Made by a program: the position numbers and the translations under genes. A stretch of DNA of 64,000 nt from Hyphomicrobiales bacterium (lineage in GTDB: Bacteria > Pseudomonadota > Alphaproteobacteria > Rhizobiales > Rhizobiaceae): positions 62,001 to 126,000 of the forward strand of contig UCFC01000010.1 in NCBI GenBank assembly GCA_900471515.1, given 5' to 3'. Shown here one piece after another: positions 9,294 to 19,189 of the stretch. Each line of letters begins with the position of its first letter. Position 1 is the stretch's first letter. Below the pieces are notes generated by a model, which saw nothing but the letters and a program-made list of their open reading frames with translations, was not told the origin of the DNA and made no database searches.

Positions 9294-9371
9294 ACGCTGC
9301 GCCTTTGCCGGCGGACTGGTTGCGGCCCGGTTTCGCGTCCGGTCCGCGATCATCTGCGGACTCGCATCGGC

Positions 9372-9393
9372 AGGCACGGGATATCCCGTGCCT
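9372..9393. repeat. Perfect 22-bp palindrome between convergent genes (possible bidirectional terminator)
   Basis: AGGCACGGGAT is followed directly by its reverse complement ATCCCGTGCCT. It lies between the end of nrtC and the last codon of the convergent SIP gene, whose stop codon it touches. There is no strong T run on either strand, so termination would be imperfect or rho-assisted. Confidence 0.45.
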
Positions 9394-10426
9394 ATCGCTT
9401 TCGCCAGTAGGCCGTCACGCTGTGCATTTCACGCGGCAATTTCAGGTCTTCGCGCGCCAGGCGCCGAATTGCCAGAAATTCATCGCGCTCGCACCCGGCC
9501 CAGATAAAGGGGGCAGCTCCCTGATGGGAGGACAGGTATTGTGCCAGCGCCGCACTCAGTTGCATCGTGGTGCCGGCGCCTCTCTTGTCGCGATAGAGGT
9601 ATGTCAGGTCGACATTTGCGGCCGAGGGAAAATCATAGTGATCGGCCGCGCTGTCGATTTCTGCGAAAACACGGGCTCTCGAGTGCTCGGGGAGCTGCTC
9701 GACGATTCGCGCCATTGCTGGCAACGCGGTCTCGTCGCCTAGAAGGAGAACCGAGCGTGCGTCCGGAATTTCGTTTCCGCCGGGCGCAAAAATCCCGACA
9801 ACGTCACCCGGAAAGGCATCGCGGCCGAAGGCGGCGCCGGGGGCCGGGAGGCCGCATGGTTCATGCAGGACGAAGTCGATCTCGATCTCGCCGCGTGCAA
9901 GATCGGGCCGGCGGATGGTGTACACGCGCGCCGAAAGCGCATCCTCGCCGCCTGGCCAAATGATCCGCCCGTCCGCGCCGACCGAAGGCCATACAGCGTC
10001 CCGCCCTTTCTGAGCAAACAGCAGGCGAACGTGCAGGCCGCCGGCCACATAGGTCTCAAAAGCCTCTCCGCGGAAAGTGACCCGTTTCATGTGCGGGGTG
10101 ACCAGCCTTGAGGATACGACCTCAATGGTCTGGAAGAATGCAGGCTTGCGATCAATATGCGGAGCGCCATCCCAGGCCATTGACCGACCTGCCGAGAGCG
10201 GCTGCGCGGCCCAATGTTCTGCCACAGCCATCTTGACATAGGACAAGCGGATGGCGTCTTCCGCCTCCGCTGTAACACATATGCGATCACTCTCGACTTT
10301 GAGAATTGCCTGTCCGTATCGAAGACGAACGATATGCGTCTCGCCGTCAGTCCTGACCTCGGCATATTCACGGAACATGTCGAGCAGGCTCGCGGCCACC
10401 GAGCGGGCATCGCCGTGGGACAGCAT
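9392..10426 (-). CDS. Siderophore-interacting protein with N-terminal DUF2218 domain (ferric-siderophore reductase)
   Basis: The 344-residue product fuses two parts. Residues 1-90 (MLSHGDARSVAASLLDMF onward) form a DUF2218 domain. Residues about 105-344 form a SIP/ViuB-type FAD-binding reductase, with RVTFRGEAF, the flavin motif ARVYTIRRP, and LLLGDETALPAMARIVEQL. SIP proteins release iron from imported ferric siderophores in the cytoplasm using NAD(P)H or ferredoxin. It is last of the receptor-permease-SIP unit. The start may instead be a GTG overlapping the permease stop at 10441; ATG 10426 is the conservative choice. Confidence 0.85.
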   Translation of the reverse strand: MLSHGDARSVAASLLDMFREYAEVRTDGETHIVRLRYGQAILKVESDRICVTAEAEDAIRLSYVKMAVAEHWAAQPLSAGRSMAWDGAPHIDRKPAFFQTIEVVSSRLVTPHMKRVTFRGEAFETYVAGGLHVRLLFAQKGRDAVWPSVGADGRIIWPGGEDALSARVYTIRRPDLARGEIEIDFVLHEPCGLPAPGAAFGRDAFPGDVVGIFAPGGNEIPDARSVLLLGDETALPAMARIVEQLPEHSRARVFAEIDSAADHYDFPSAANVDLTYLYRDKRGAGTTMQLSAALAQYLSSHQGAAPFIWAGCERDEFLAIRRLAREDLKLPREMHSVTAYWRKR

Positions 10427-10437
10427 GGCATGAGATC

Positions 10438-11658
10438 TCACGGCGTCCTCCGCAACAAAAGGAAGATCGGGACAACAGCGGCAAGGCATATGCCGCTTGC
10501 TCCGGCAAAAATGCTGACATAGCCCAACCGCTCCGCGAGCCATCCGGCGCCCAGCCCGCCAGCGATGCTGACGATGCCGTCCATGCACTGGAAGACAGTG
10601 AAGTCCACGCCTGCCTGTTTCGGATCGGACCAGTCCATAAACTGCGCATAGAGCGCCACGAATCCGATCGACATGATACCGGAGGAACTCGCGATCGCGA
10701 TTGCGAGCATGAGATGCCGCGGCATGTCGCCAGTGAGGCCCGCATAGGCCAGGCCCAGGAGCAGCGCCGCCTGTGTGACCAGAGCCCCCGCAATCACGGC
10801 GCGCACGCCAAAAATGCGGACGAGCGCACCGCCGGCAAGGGCGCCGGCGAGCCCGACGAACATGCTCCCTGCCCCGTTCAGGGCGCCGATCGTGGCAAGG
10901 TCGAGGCCCTGGTCGATGAGGAACGGCCCAAGCATGGAAAGCCCCCATTTCTGAGCGGCGACGAACAGTGCCGTTGCGATCATGCCGCGCCGTATTTCCG
11001 GGCGGCGAACGGTTGCGGCCAGAGAAGGCGTATGGCTGCGCTGCCGTTCTTCCTCTTTCGCTGCGGGCCCCAGGGAAAAGGGCAGGCTGAGGGCCAGGAT
11101 GGCGGCGGCCATGGCAAAGCAGGCGTAGTGCCAGCCGATCCAATCGACAAGAACGAGGAAGAGACCGCCGCCGATCGCCGAACCGAGATAGGAGCCTCCC
11201 ACCTGTGCGGCATTTCCCCAGCCATGGTGTCGCTTGGCAAGGTTTTCCACCGCGTAACCGTCGCAAGCGATATCGACCGTTGATGCAACCAGTGCGACGA
11301 GCGCCAGACAGGCGATGACGGGAAGCAGAACGCCGGGATTGAGGAGCCCAACCAGTGCGATGCCGGCAACGCAGATGAGATTGCCGCTGAGCACGATGAC
11401 GTTCGATCGATTGCGGCCGGCCGCCGGCAGGCGGAACCGCTCGATATAGGGCGACCACAGGAACTTCAACGCCCATGGAAGCACCGTCAGATAGAGAAGG
11501 CCGATCTGATCGAGAGGCAAACCCTCTTGCCTGAGCACCGCCGGCAGGCCAAGCATCGTCACGCCGCCGATGACGCTCTGCGCTATGTAGACGCCGCCGA
11601 TGGCGATGAAGATCGCCACCGGAGAGGGGAATTGAACGGGGGCTTCCGTCGTGCTCAT
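10438..11658 (-). CDS. RhtX/FptX-type siderophore MFS permease
   Basis: The 406-residue membrane protein has about 12 hydrophobic segments. It resembles the RhtX/FptX single-protein permeases that carry ferric siderophore (rhizobactin 1021, pyochelin) across the inner membrane in place of an ABC system: [23 protein letters not shown] near the N-terminus, [12 protein letters not shown], and [24 protein letters not shown] near the end. Its start codon overlaps the stop of the upstream TonB receptor (shared coordinate 11658) and SIP follows, so the three genes form one iron-uptake operon. Confidence 0.85.
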   Translation of the reverse strand: MSTTEAPVQFPSPVAIFIAIGGVYIAQSVIGGVTMLGLPAVLRQEGLPLDQIGLLYLTVLPWALKFLWSPYIERFRLPAAGRNRSNVIVLSGNLICVAGIALVGLLNPGVLLPVIACLALVALVASTVDIACDGYAVENLAKRHHGWGNAAQVGGSYLGSAIGGGLFLVLVDWIGWHYACFAMAAAILALSLPFSLGPAAKEEERQRSHTPSLAATVRRPEIRRGMIATALFVAAQKWGLSMLGPFLIDQGLDLATIGALNGAGSMFVGLAGALAGGALVRIFGVRAVIAGALVTQAALLLGLAYAGLTGDMPRHLMLAIAIASSSGIMSIGFVALYAQFMDWSDPKQAGVDFTVFQCMDGIVSIAGGLGAGWLAERLGYVSIFAGASGICLAAVVPIFLLLRRTP

Positions 11659-13784
11659 CAGAAGCTGTACTTCACGCTGGCAACGACCTTACGACCTTCG
11701 TCATAATAGCAGAAGCCGGTCGTGCAGACCTGGTTGACCTCGTCCAGCAAATTGGTCGCGTTGACCTGCAGCTTGATGCCTTCCATCGCCGGATTGCGCT
11801 TGCCGAAATCGTAGCGCAAGGCAGCATCGACGAAGGTGCGCGCCCCATTGTCGAGCACCGGCGTGTGAACGTTGTCGCCGAAGCTCGAGCCGATATAACG
11901 CACGCCGGCGCCGAGCCCCAGCCCCTCCAAGGCACCGCTCTGAACCTCATAATCGGCCCAGAGGGAGAACATGTGGTAAGGCGAGGAGTTCAGCTGGTTG
12001 CCGACCGTCTCGGGGGTGAGCTTGGTGATCTCGACGTCATTGTAGGAATATCCGCCCGTGAAGCTCAGGCCGTTGTCGAGCGAGGCGGTGACTTCAAGCT
12101 CGAAGCCGCGCGAGCGCAGGTCGAGCTGCCGCAGCAGGTTGACGCCGGACGATGTTTCGTAGACCGAGGCATTCTTCTGGTCGATATTGAAATAGGCGGC
12201 AGAAACCAGAACGTTCTGGTTCGGGAGCTGGTATTTGAGGCCGATCTCGTATTGCTTGCCGAGCGTGGGATCGGCCTGATGGGCGCCGCCGCCCGACGTA
12301 AGCACGACACCAGGATTTGCGACGTAAGACGTGCCGTAGCTTACATAGGGCATGACGTTCCACGGCGTCACGTAGCCGATCGCTGCGCGCCCCGTTGTCT
12401 CGCTGTCGTTCCGGGCATAATCAACGTCGCCCGGCGTATATTCGCTTCGGTGCCAGTCGTGCCGCAGACCGGCGGAGATGCGCCAGGCGTCGATCTCGAC
12501 CTGGTCCTGCAGATAGATGCCGACCGAATTCTGCTTCTGCTTTTCGTAATAGGTGATCGCCGGCACATAGGTATAGCTGTCCGTGAACAGGTCCGGCCCG
12601 CTGCCCTGCCGGGCATCGTATTTCATGAAGCTATAATCCACGCCGCCGATGAGCTTGTGGTGCGCGCCGCCGGTTTCGAACTCGCCTTCCAGATAGGTAT
12701 CGGTCGCGAGGCCGCTATTGTCTTCGTAACCAATGCCAGGGAAGGCATCGAAGACCCATTCCTGCTTGGCTGAAAGTCCGGAGTAGCGCAGCTTGTGATG
12801 AAGGGTCAGGCCTTCGGAGAATTCGTGTTCGAACTCATATCCGATGCGCCATTGCTTCTGGGTAAAGTCGTTGAACCTGGCATCGCCCCCATAGACCGGA
12901 GTGGCGCCGATGGACGTTCCAGAGGGACCGTAAGTATTGATGTAGCCCCAGGTGCCGCCGGTCGTGGAATCCATATACTCGCCGAGAATGGTGAGCTTCG
13001 TGCCCTCATCCGGCTTCCACGTCAACGCGGGAGCGATCATGAGGCGATCATCCTTGATCGCCTCGATTTCGTTGCGCGCATCGCGTGCCACGCCGGTCAG
13101 CCGGTAAAGAAGGACACCGTCATCCGTGAGAGGTCCGGAAATGTCAAAAGCAGCCTGCTTGCGTCCGTATGATCCATATTGAAGTTCGATTTCCCGGAGC
13201 CGTTCTTCGGTCGGCCGCTTGGAAATGATATCGACGATACCGCCGGAGCTGCTGGCGCCGTAGAGGGACGCAGCCGGGCCGCGTAGGACGGTCAGGGCTT
13301 CCACACCATATGGCTCAATCCGGAAAAGACCGTTGGGGCTGCTGATCTGGCGCAGGCCGTCACGGAAAATGCCGGTATATGTCAGGTCGATACCGCGAAT
13401 CTTGAATGCGTCGTAGCGGGGCTCGGCACCATATTGGCCGGCGCGAACGCCGGGTGTGTAGCTCACCGCCTCGGTCACATTCTGCGGCAACCGATCGTCG
13501 AGCTGCTTGCGGCTGATGATCGAAACCGACTGCGCCGTTTCCGCGACTGGGGTATCGGTCTTTGTTGCGGTGCGGCTCGATTTGGGAACGTAACCATCTG
13601 TTTCGACGACACCGGCCACGCCCTCGCTTGAGCCCGTGAGAACGATCGGCGCCAAGGTCGTGGGGTTTTCGCTGGTTGTCGCGCCGCCTGCCGCCTGGCC
13701 CCAGGCAGCATCGCCAACGGCTATGCCGACGCCCGCAATCGCGACCGTCGACAAGAGCCTGAGTTTTCCGTGATTTAATATCAT
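11658..13784 (-). CDS. TonB-dependent siderophore receptor (FhuA/FoxA-like)
   Basis: The 708-residue outer-membrane receptor starts with a signal peptide (cleavage near residue 30, after GDAAWGQA). A plug domain follows with [20 protein letters not shown] and [19 protein letters not shown], then a 22-strand barrel ending in the terminal aromatic VVASVKYSF. The Cys-containing [14 protein letters not shown] before the last strand is typical of hydroxamate receptors of the FhuA/FoxA group. ATG 13784 is preferred because GGGGGCG precedes it and the signal peptide then begins normally; an in-frame ATG at 13826 has no ribosome site. The exact siderophore is unknown. Confidence 0.9.
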   Translation of the reverse strand: MILNHGKLRLLSTVAIAGVGIAVGDAAWGQAAGGATTSENPTTLAPIVLTGSSEGVAGVVETDGYVPKSSRTATKTDTPVAETAQSVSIISRKQLDDRLPQNVTEAVSYTPGVRAGQYGAEPRYDAFKIRGIDLTYTGIFRDGLRQISSPNGLFRIEPYGVEALTVLRGPAASLYGASSSGGIVDIISKRPTEERLREIELQYGSYGRKQAAFDISGPLTDDGVLLYRLTGVARDARNEIEAIKDDRLMIAPALTWKPDEGTKLTILGEYMDSTTGGTWGYINTYGPSGTSIGATPVYGGDARFNDFTQKQWRIGYEFEHEFSEGLTLHHKLRYSGLSAKQEWVFDAFPGIGYEDNSGLATDTYLEGEFETGGAHHKLIGGVDYSFMKYDARQGSGPDLFTDSYTYVPAITYYEKQKQNSVGIYLQDQVEIDAWRISAGLRHDWHRSEYTPGDVDYARNDSETTGRAAIGYVTPWNVMPYVSYGTSYVANPGVVLTSGGGAHQADPTLGKQYEIGLKYQLPNQNVLVSAAYFNIDQKNASVYETSSGVNLLRQLDLRSRGFELEVTASLDNGLSFTGGYSYNDVEITKLTPETVGNQLNSSPYHMFSLWADYEVQSGALEGLGLGAGVRYIGSSFGDNVHTPVLDNGARTFVDAALRYDFGKRNPAMEGIKLQVNATNLLDEVNQVCTTGFCYYDEGRKVVASVKYSF

Positions 13785-14297
13785 AAGACGCCCCCAAAAC
13801 TCGCGCGCATAAGGATGCCTAAACATGACTCATGCATTCCACTTTATATCGGGGTGCTGCTAAACAAGCTTTTGGCGCGACGCAAGGCCTCCGGGAGATA
13901 AAGTTGTCTTTTTAAGACAAGAATAAAGCGCTGCCCCAAATCGACAGACGATCAATCGCCGATTGCACCCGGCTGACGCGCAGGCTGAATTCCGGCTCCG
14001 GCTCCGGCGACGCAGACGCCCCTTCTCACGCCCGCGAGCCCCGCCGTCCGTCACTCACTGGGGATGGATAGCCGGCACGATTTCGCCGACGAACCGCGCC
14101 AATTTTATGCACGACGCTTGCCCGCCTTTGCATCTTGCTCAACAAACGAGCATTCGTATACACTTTTTGAGTTTTGAACCGAATGCGGCATAGGTCCATC
14201 TCTAAAAATCAAACGGTTAGCAAATCTGGTACGGTGCTTGCTTCGAAGGGGCAGAGTTGGCGGATGAGGTACCGGCACTTTCCAGACGTGCGGCTAG
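13785..14297. promoter_or_regulatory. Intergenic region upstream of the receptor and allophanate hydrolase
   Basis: No gene is seen in these 513 bases. They contain a perfect inverted repeat TTGTCTT-TTT-AAGACAA (13904-13920), 120 bases upstream of the receptor start, which could be an operator. There is also a GTATAC core at 14156-14161 in AT-rich sequence, reminiscent of GntR/FadR-type operators near urea and allophanate genes. No clear Fur, Irr or RirA box was found. Confidence 0.35.
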
Positions 14298-14453
14298 GAC
14301 GATGCGGAGTCGGTGAACCAATGGATGGGCGGGGCCTTTGATGTCATGACCGATATGGATGGTTTGCCGGTCGCTGCCGCCGGCGATGCCGTTACGACCG
14401 ACGACGGGGCCATCGCCACAACCTTTATCATTGTTATTCTGGAGGAATGCTGA
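14298..14453 (+). pseudogene. Possible 3' remnant of a gene formerly upstream of atzF
   Basis: A frame open from 14298 reads DDAESVNQWMGGAFDVMTD, then MDGLPVAAAGDAVTTDDGA, and ends in FIIVILEEC with a TGA at 14451, three bases before the atzF ATG. The GGAGG that serves atzF lies inside it, as in translationally coupled operons. Its 5' part is missing: a TAG stop is immediately upstream at 14295. I do not recognise the family. An ATG at 14346 could also give a 35-codon peptide, so it may be chance. Confidence 0.3.
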
Positions 14454-14456
14454 TCC

Positions 14457-16262
14457 ATGCTGCCGACCATTCTTGATCTGACAAGCCTTCGCGCAGCCTA
14501 TGAGGCGGGCCAGAGCCCGCTCGATATTGTCGAGATCGTCATTGCCCGTCGCGCCGCCTCCGGCGATCCGGCAATCTTCATCACGCCGACGCCTGATGAC
14601 ACGCTGCGGTCAGAAGCCCGGGCTTTGATGGAACGTGCACCTGAGCCGAACAGTCTGCCGCTCTGGGGCATCCCCTTTGCGGTGAAGGACAATATCGACG
14701 TGGCCGGCCTGCCGACGACGGCCGCCTGCCCTGCTTTCGCCTACCGGCCGGAGAAGGACGCGACCGTCGTCGCGCGGTTGCGGGCAGCCGGCGCGATCGT
14801 GATCGGCAAAACCAATCTCGATCAATTCGCGACCGGTCTCAACGGCACGCGCTCGCCCTACGGCGCACCGCGTTCGGTGTTTGATGCCGATTATATTTCG
14901 GGCGGATCGAGTTCCGGTTCGGCGGTGACGGTGGCCTCCGGGCTTGCCGCCTTCGCGCTCGGCACCGATACGGCCGGCTCGGGCCGTGTGCCGGCCGCCT
15001 TCAACAATCTCGTCGGCATCAAGCCGACGCCGGGCCTGCTGCCGAACACCGGCGCCGTGCCGGCCTGCAGGAGCATCGACTGTATCACCATCTTTGCTGC
15101 AACCGTCGGCGACGGGGTCGCGATCCGCAAGGTCGCCGAGGGCTTCGATGAGGCCGATGCCTTTTCGCGCCGCGCCGCGTCCGCAGCCCTTCCGGCCGCC
15201 CGCCTGCGCGTCGGCGTCCTTGATGGGGCGGAACGAGAGTTTTTCGGCGATGCCGATGTTGAGGCACTCTATGATCAGGCTGTCGCGCGAGCCAGGGCGC
15301 TCGGTGCCGCCATCGTTCCTTTCGACTATGCGCCCTTTCGGGAAGCCGCTTCGCTTCTCTACGACGGCCCCTGGGTCGCCGAGCGTCTGGCCGCCATCGA
15401 AGGTTTTCTGGCGAGCAATGCCGCCGATTTCGATCCTACGGTTCGCAAGATCATCGAAGGCGCCAAAAGCAAGACCGCCGTCGATGCCTTCAACGGCCGC
15501 TACCGGCTCGAAGACCTGCGGCGCAGAACGGAGGCCGAATGGGCGAAAGCCGATCTCCTGCTGCTGCCGACAGCACCGACGACTTACAAGGTCGCCGATA
15601 TGCAAGCCGATCCGATCGTGCTCAATGGCAGGCTTGGCCGCTACACGAATTTCGTCAATCTGCTCGATTGCGCGGCGATCGCCGTTCCTGCCGGCTTCGG
15701 CAGCAACGGCCTGCCCGGTGGCGTGACAGTGGTTGCGCCGGCCTTCACCGATGACGCTCTGGCGCCGCTCGCCGATGCGCTGCATCGTGCGGCCGCAGCC
15801 GGCATGGGTGTCGATCGCGCCGCGACCATCCCCGAGCAGAGCCGTATCGCTTCGCCGGCGGACGACACTGTCGCCATTGCGGTGGTCGGAGCGCATTTGA
15901 CCGGCATGCCGCTCAATCACGAGCTGACAGCTTTGGGCGGCACGTTTGTAAAGGCTTGCCGGACGGCAGGCGATTATCGCCTATTCGTGCTGCCGGACAC
16001 CGTACCGCAGAAGCCCGGCCTGATCCGCGAACCCGGATATGACGGACATGGACTGGCGATCGAGGTCTGGGCGCTGCCGCCCGACGGCTTCGGCCGTTTC
16101 GTCGCCGGGATTCCCGCCCCGCTCGGCATCGGCAAGGTCACGCTGGAGGATGGCTCGAACGTGTCGTGTTTCCTCAGCGAAGCCCATGCCGTGAGGGATG
16201 CCGAAGAGATTACCGCATACGGCGGCTGGCGGGCCTACGTCCGCAGCAGAGCGGCCGTCTGA
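14457..16262 (+). CDS. atzF: Allophanate hydrolase
   Basis: This 601-residue enzyme splits allophanate into ammonia and CO2. Residues 1-450 are an amidase-signature domain with the Ser-cisSer-Lys triad: Lys77 in FAVKDNID, Ser152 in GGSSSGS, and Ser175 in GTDTAGSGRVPA. Residues about 465-600 form the C-terminal domain typical of AtzF/DUR1,2 (VGAHLTGMPLNHELTALGG). Its usual partner, biotin-dependent urea carboxylase, is absent from the window. It could act on allophanate from another locus. The eutA1 gene is convergent 33 bases downstream. Confidence 0.93.
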   Translation: MLPTILDLTSLRAAYEAGQSPLDIVEIVIARRAASGDPAIFITPTPDDTLRSEARALMERAPEPNSLPLWGIPFAVKDNIDVAGLPTTAACPAFAYRPEKDATVVARLRAAGAIVIGKTNLDQFATGLNGTRSPYGAPRSVFDADYISGGSSSGSAVTVASGLAAFALGTDTAGSGRVPAAFNNLVGIKPTPGLLPNTGAVPACRSIDCITIFAATVGDGVAIRKVAEGFDEADAFSRRAASAALPAARLRVGVLDGAEREFFGDADVEALYDQAVARARALGAAIVPFDYAPFREAASLLYDGPWVAERLAAIEGFLASNAADFDPTVRKIIEGAKSKTAVDAFNGRYRLEDLRRRTEAEWAKADLLLLPTAPTTYKVADMQADPIVLNGRLGRYTNFVNLLDCAAIAVPAGFGSNGLPGGVTVVAPAFTDDALAPLADALHRAAAAGMGVDRAATIPEQSRIASPADDTVAIAVVGAHLTGMPLNHELTALGGTFVKACRTAGDYRLFVLPDTVPQKPGLIREPGYDGHGLAIEVWALPPDGFGRFVAGIPAPLGIGKVTLEDGSNVSCFLSEAHAVRDAEEITAYGGWRAYVRSRAAV

Positions 16263-16295
16263 GGCCGCAGGGCGGACACCGCGGCAACGGCGACC

Positions 16296-17798
16296 CTATC
16301 CCCCGCTCCCGAGTTTCTTGTCCGGGAATACCAGCGACTTGATGACGACAGGAACCGCGCCTGACGTTTCCAGCATAGCGCCGATGTCGATGTAGTCGAA
16401 TTCATCGAGCTTGATGCCGTCGATCGAGACAAGCGACGAAATGCCCGCTTCAAGCTTGCAGTGCATTCCGACAAGGCCGCCCACATCGCCATTGCCGACG
16501 AGAATCAGCGGATGTCCCCGAGAAAGGATCGGTTTCAGGCCCTCGATCACACCACGGCAGAAGCCGTCCAGCCGGCGATAGCTGGCCGAGCCGTCCCAAT
16601 CGTAGCAGACAGCGACCGGGCTTTCGCCATTGCCGAGATCGAGCCGCGACAGCGATTCGGTGATGCGGGCCGCCACTTCCGACGGTTCGATCCTGTCGGC
16701 AAAATCGATCGCGGGCTTGATGACCGGTATATTGCGTACCGGCAGGAGGCTCAGCGGATGGACGAAGATGGTACTGCCGCTCACCTGCACCGTATATTGC
16801 GACGCTCCGACGACGGTGGCACGGATGCCCTGCTCCGGCTTTTCGAGCCGAGGCGACCAGTTCTCCAGCCTTTCGCGCAACAGCTGCGCAAGCAGCGGCC
16901 CGAGGTCGCTGAAATTCTCTGTCTCTTCGGCATAGAGGAATTCGGACACGCCGCCGGATACGGTCACGACGTCAGGCAGCAGCCCTGCCGGCAAGGGCGG
17001 CAGGCGATGCAGGCCGACCGTCGCCTCACTCATTTCGCCGCCCCGCATGGCTTCAAAAAGCTGATCGACCATTGCAGAGGCGAGGAGCCGCGCATCCGCC
17101 TCGCAGAGCGTTTCGCCGAGCGATACGTTGATGCCTGTCTTGCGACCGAAATAGCGGCCGGCCTCTTCGACGCGGGTGATCTTCCTGTTTTCGTCGAAAG
17201 CGACAATGCGCGCGCCGATGTCGATGGCGGCGATATGGCGGATGGTGCCTTCCGCGCAATAAGCGAGTTTCGACGTGCCGCCGCCGATGTCGACGTTCAA
17301 CACAGCCTGCCCCGTGCGCCCGGAAAGCGCGACGGCGCCGGAGCCGAAAGCCGCGAGCGTCGTCTCCAGCCCGTCGCCGGCGCTGACCACCACGAACTTA
17401 CCGGTTTCCTCCGAAAACAGTGTGCCAATAGCCCGCGCATTGCTTCGGCGCACGGCAACACCCGTCAGGATCAGGGCGCCCGTGTCGATGTCGGCGGGCG
17501 TGATGCCGGCTGCCTTGTACTGATCGGCAAAGAAGGCGCCGAGCGCATCGGCGTCGATCTCGTCATCGCCGCGATAGGGCGTCAGCAGCACATCGGACTG
17601 GTGCAGCAGCGTCCGCTCCACGACCATGTAGCGCGTGTCGAGCCGCTCCAGCACGATCCGGGAGAAGGCGAGATGCGAGGTCGAGGAACCGATATCGATG
17701 CCGACGCTGGTCAGCACGATTTCGTCCTCGAGCTCCATGCTGCGGCCGATATTCGAAAAGAATATCCGGCCGCCCTGTTCTTCCTCGTCGTCGGACAT
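16296..17798 (-). CDS. EutA-like ASKHA ATPase (ethanolamine ammonia-lyase reactivase homologue), copy 1
   Basis: The 500-residue protein is clearly an EutA homologue. It has an acidic leader (MSDDEEEQGG), phosphate-1 motif VGIDIGSSTS (from 32), ALILTGVAVRRSNARAI, phosphate-2 motif VDIGGGTSKL, SGGVSEFLYA, and the EutA-type end (VHPLSLLPVRNIPV and GAVPVVIKSLVFPDK). EutA exchanges damaged cobalamin in ethanolamine ammonia-lyase, but no eutBC is near. It starts two bases after the cupin1 stop, so the two are co-transcribed. Sequence ties it to cupins and aromatic-acid genes instead. The fold is sure; the client enzyme is unknown. Confidence 0.88.
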   Translation of the reverse strand: MSDDEEEQGGRIFFSNIGRSMELEDEIVLTSVGIDIGSSTSHLAFSRIVLERLDTRYMVVERTLLHQSDVLLTPYRGDDEIDADALGAFFADQYKAAGITPADIDTGALILTGVAVRRSNARAIGTLFSEETGKFVVVSAGDGLETTLAAFGSGAVALSGRTGQAVLNVDIGGGTSKLAYCAEGTIRHIAAIDIGARIVAFDENRKITRVEEAGRYFGRKTGINVSLGETLCEADARLLASAMVDQLFEAMRGGEMSEATVGLHRLPPLPAGLLPDVVTVSGGVSEFLYAEETENFSDLGPLLAQLLRERLENWSPRLEKPEQGIRATVVGASQYTVQVSGSTIFVHPLSLLPVRNIPVIKPAIDFADRIEPSEVAARITESLSRLDLGNGESPVAVCYDWDGSASYRRLDGFCRGVIEGLKPILSRGHPLILVGNGDVGGLVGMHCKLEAGISSLVSIDGIKLDEFDYIDIGAMLETSGAVPVVIKSLVFPDKKLGSGG

Positions 17799-17800
17799 GA

Positions 17801-19039
17801 TCAGACGACGGTCGATTTCTTCTTCGTCGTATCGGACGGCTTTTCGTACCATTCCGGCTTCATGCGAACCTCGACGCCGTTCTTCTTCAGGAGCGCCTCA
17901 TACTCCTGGCGAATATAGGGATCCTCCATCCAGTAAGGGATGGCGGTGCCGCCTTCGTTGACGTCGATCGCCGTATAGTCCGTATGTTTTTCGCCAGGCG
18001 CACCCGGATCGCGGCCCGGATTGTGCGGGCCGAACCAGGCGGTCAGGCGGAAGTCATCCTTCGAGACGCTGAAATGCTGGTGATACCAGCGCGCGCCGCC
18101 GGGAGCTGCCGTCACCATGCCGAACGGGCCGTAATCGAGGCGGCGGACACGGTCGGCGTGGCCGTTCGCCCAGGGATTGACGCCACATTCCTCCGGCCAG
18201 GTATAGGTATAACCTTCGCCCTTCAGGCAGATCAGGATTGCCGCCGACGTGTGTGCATGGGCCTTGGAGTAGCGGCCGTTCTCATGCTGGCCGATCCAGT
18301 AGTAGAAATTGTTGTTGGTCATGAAGGGCTCGACACGGCGGTAGCCGACGGAGCGGCGGTTATCGAGCGGCAGGTCGCAATTGACCGCATCCGGCAGGAA
18401 GTTGGTGCGGCGCATGGCAAGCCCGCGTACCGGATCGGGCTCGATCTCCTCGCGATATTTGTAGAAATCGTCGGCGCCCGAGAAACGGTCGCGGAAGACG
18501 AAGGGATTGTTGTAGACGGCATCGAAATTCTGGATGGCGTTGATCACCACCGGTGCCGTCGTGCCGCCGAGCAGCAGCGCCGGGCTGTTGGTGGCGTTGA
18601 CGATGCGGTGCCAGGCATTCATCGGGATCGAGAACATCGATCCTTCCTGCCATTCGAAGACGTGCTTCTTGCCTTCGCCTTCGAGCCAGACTTCCGTCGA
18701 GCCGCGGCCTTCCACGACGAGGTAGATTTCCTCGTACATATGCTTTTCCGGGTTCAGTTCACCCGCGGCCGGAACCTCGACGAGGTGACAGCCCCATTTG
18801 GTTTCGGTGCCGTAGAGCTGGATATAGGTGCCGCGGCCGCCGGTACGCTTCCACGGCTTCAGCGGCAGGTTCTTGACGTTGGAAACGCCGAGATCGCGGA
18901 AGACGGGGATGCCTTCCTCTTCCATGAACTGGTCATAGGGCGTCGGCTGCTTCTTGAACTCGCCGAAGCCTGCCTTCTTCGTGCCGGCCGGCTCGTGCCA
19001 GTGCGTGCCTGTGCCGCCGCCAAGTGGATCCTGATGCAT
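17801..19039 (-). CDS. Bicupin protein 1, paired with EutA-like ATPase
   Basis: The 412-residue protein has two cupin domains. Domain 1 shows His100, Glu103/104 and His144 (PEKHMYEEIYLVVEG ... SIPMNAWHRIVN). Domain 2 shows His261, His263, His320 and His322 (SKAHAHTSAAIL ... ARWYHQHF), a metal-binding set. It resembles cupins annotated as ethanolamine ammonia-lyase-activating proteins, and in architecture gentisate-type dioxygenases. AGGAG lies before ATG 19039, and the three-half-site operator is 69 bases upstream. A structural or activating partner of EutA1, or a metal-dependent oxygenase, are both possible. Confidence 0.8.
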   Translation of the reverse strand: MHQDPLGGGTGTHWHEPAGTKKAGFGEFKKQPTPYDQFMEEEGIPVFRDLGVSNVKNLPLKPWKRTGGRGTYIQLYGTETKWGCHLVEVPAAGELNPEKHMYEEIYLVVEGRGSTEVWLEGEGKKHVFEWQEGSMFSIPMNAWHRIVNATNSPALLLGGTTAPVVINAIQNFDAVYNNPFVFRDRFSGADDFYKYREEIEPDPVRGLAMRRTNFLPDAVNCDLPLDNRRSVGYRRVEPFMTNNNFYYWIGQHENGRYSKAHAHTSAAILICLKGEGYTYTWPEECGVNPWANGHADRVRRLDYGPFGMVTAAPGGARWYHQHFSVSKDDFRLTAWFGPHNPGRDPGAPGEKHTDYTAIDVNEGGTAIPYWMEDPYIRQEYEALLKKNGVEVRMKPEWYEKPSDTTKKKSTVV

Positions 19040-19107
19040 GGGTTTCTCCTCTCGATACGAGGTCGCTCCAGGCATTTCCTGTCCCGGAGCGCTCCTCCCA
19101 ACCAAAT

Positions 19108-19132
19108 GTTCCTTTATATGGAACATCGTTCC
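19108..19132 (-). promoter_or_regulatory. Three-half-site operator upstream of cupin1-eutA1 (probable IclR site)
   Basis: Read toward cupin1 the site is GGAAC-N3-GTTCC-N7-GGAAC: the first two half-sites form a perfect palindrome with spacer GAT, the third is a repeat. On the plus strand the half-sites are 19108-19112, 19120-19124 and 19128-19132. The same pattern occurs at 28269, 29820 and 43090. PcaU/PobR-type IclR regulators of aromatic catabolism bind three half-sites arranged this way. Confidence 0.75.
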
Positions 19133-19189
19133 TATTTAAACTCAACGTACATCCGCCCGCCCTGCAAATCAAGGCCGTGCGGCTGTCCG

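Noticed and set aside
9392..11476. A 694-codon frame that would fuse the SIP reductase to an extra N-terminal region
   Set aside because: Its first half overlaps the MFS permease in another frame; the SIP protein with its DUF2218 domain starts at 10426.
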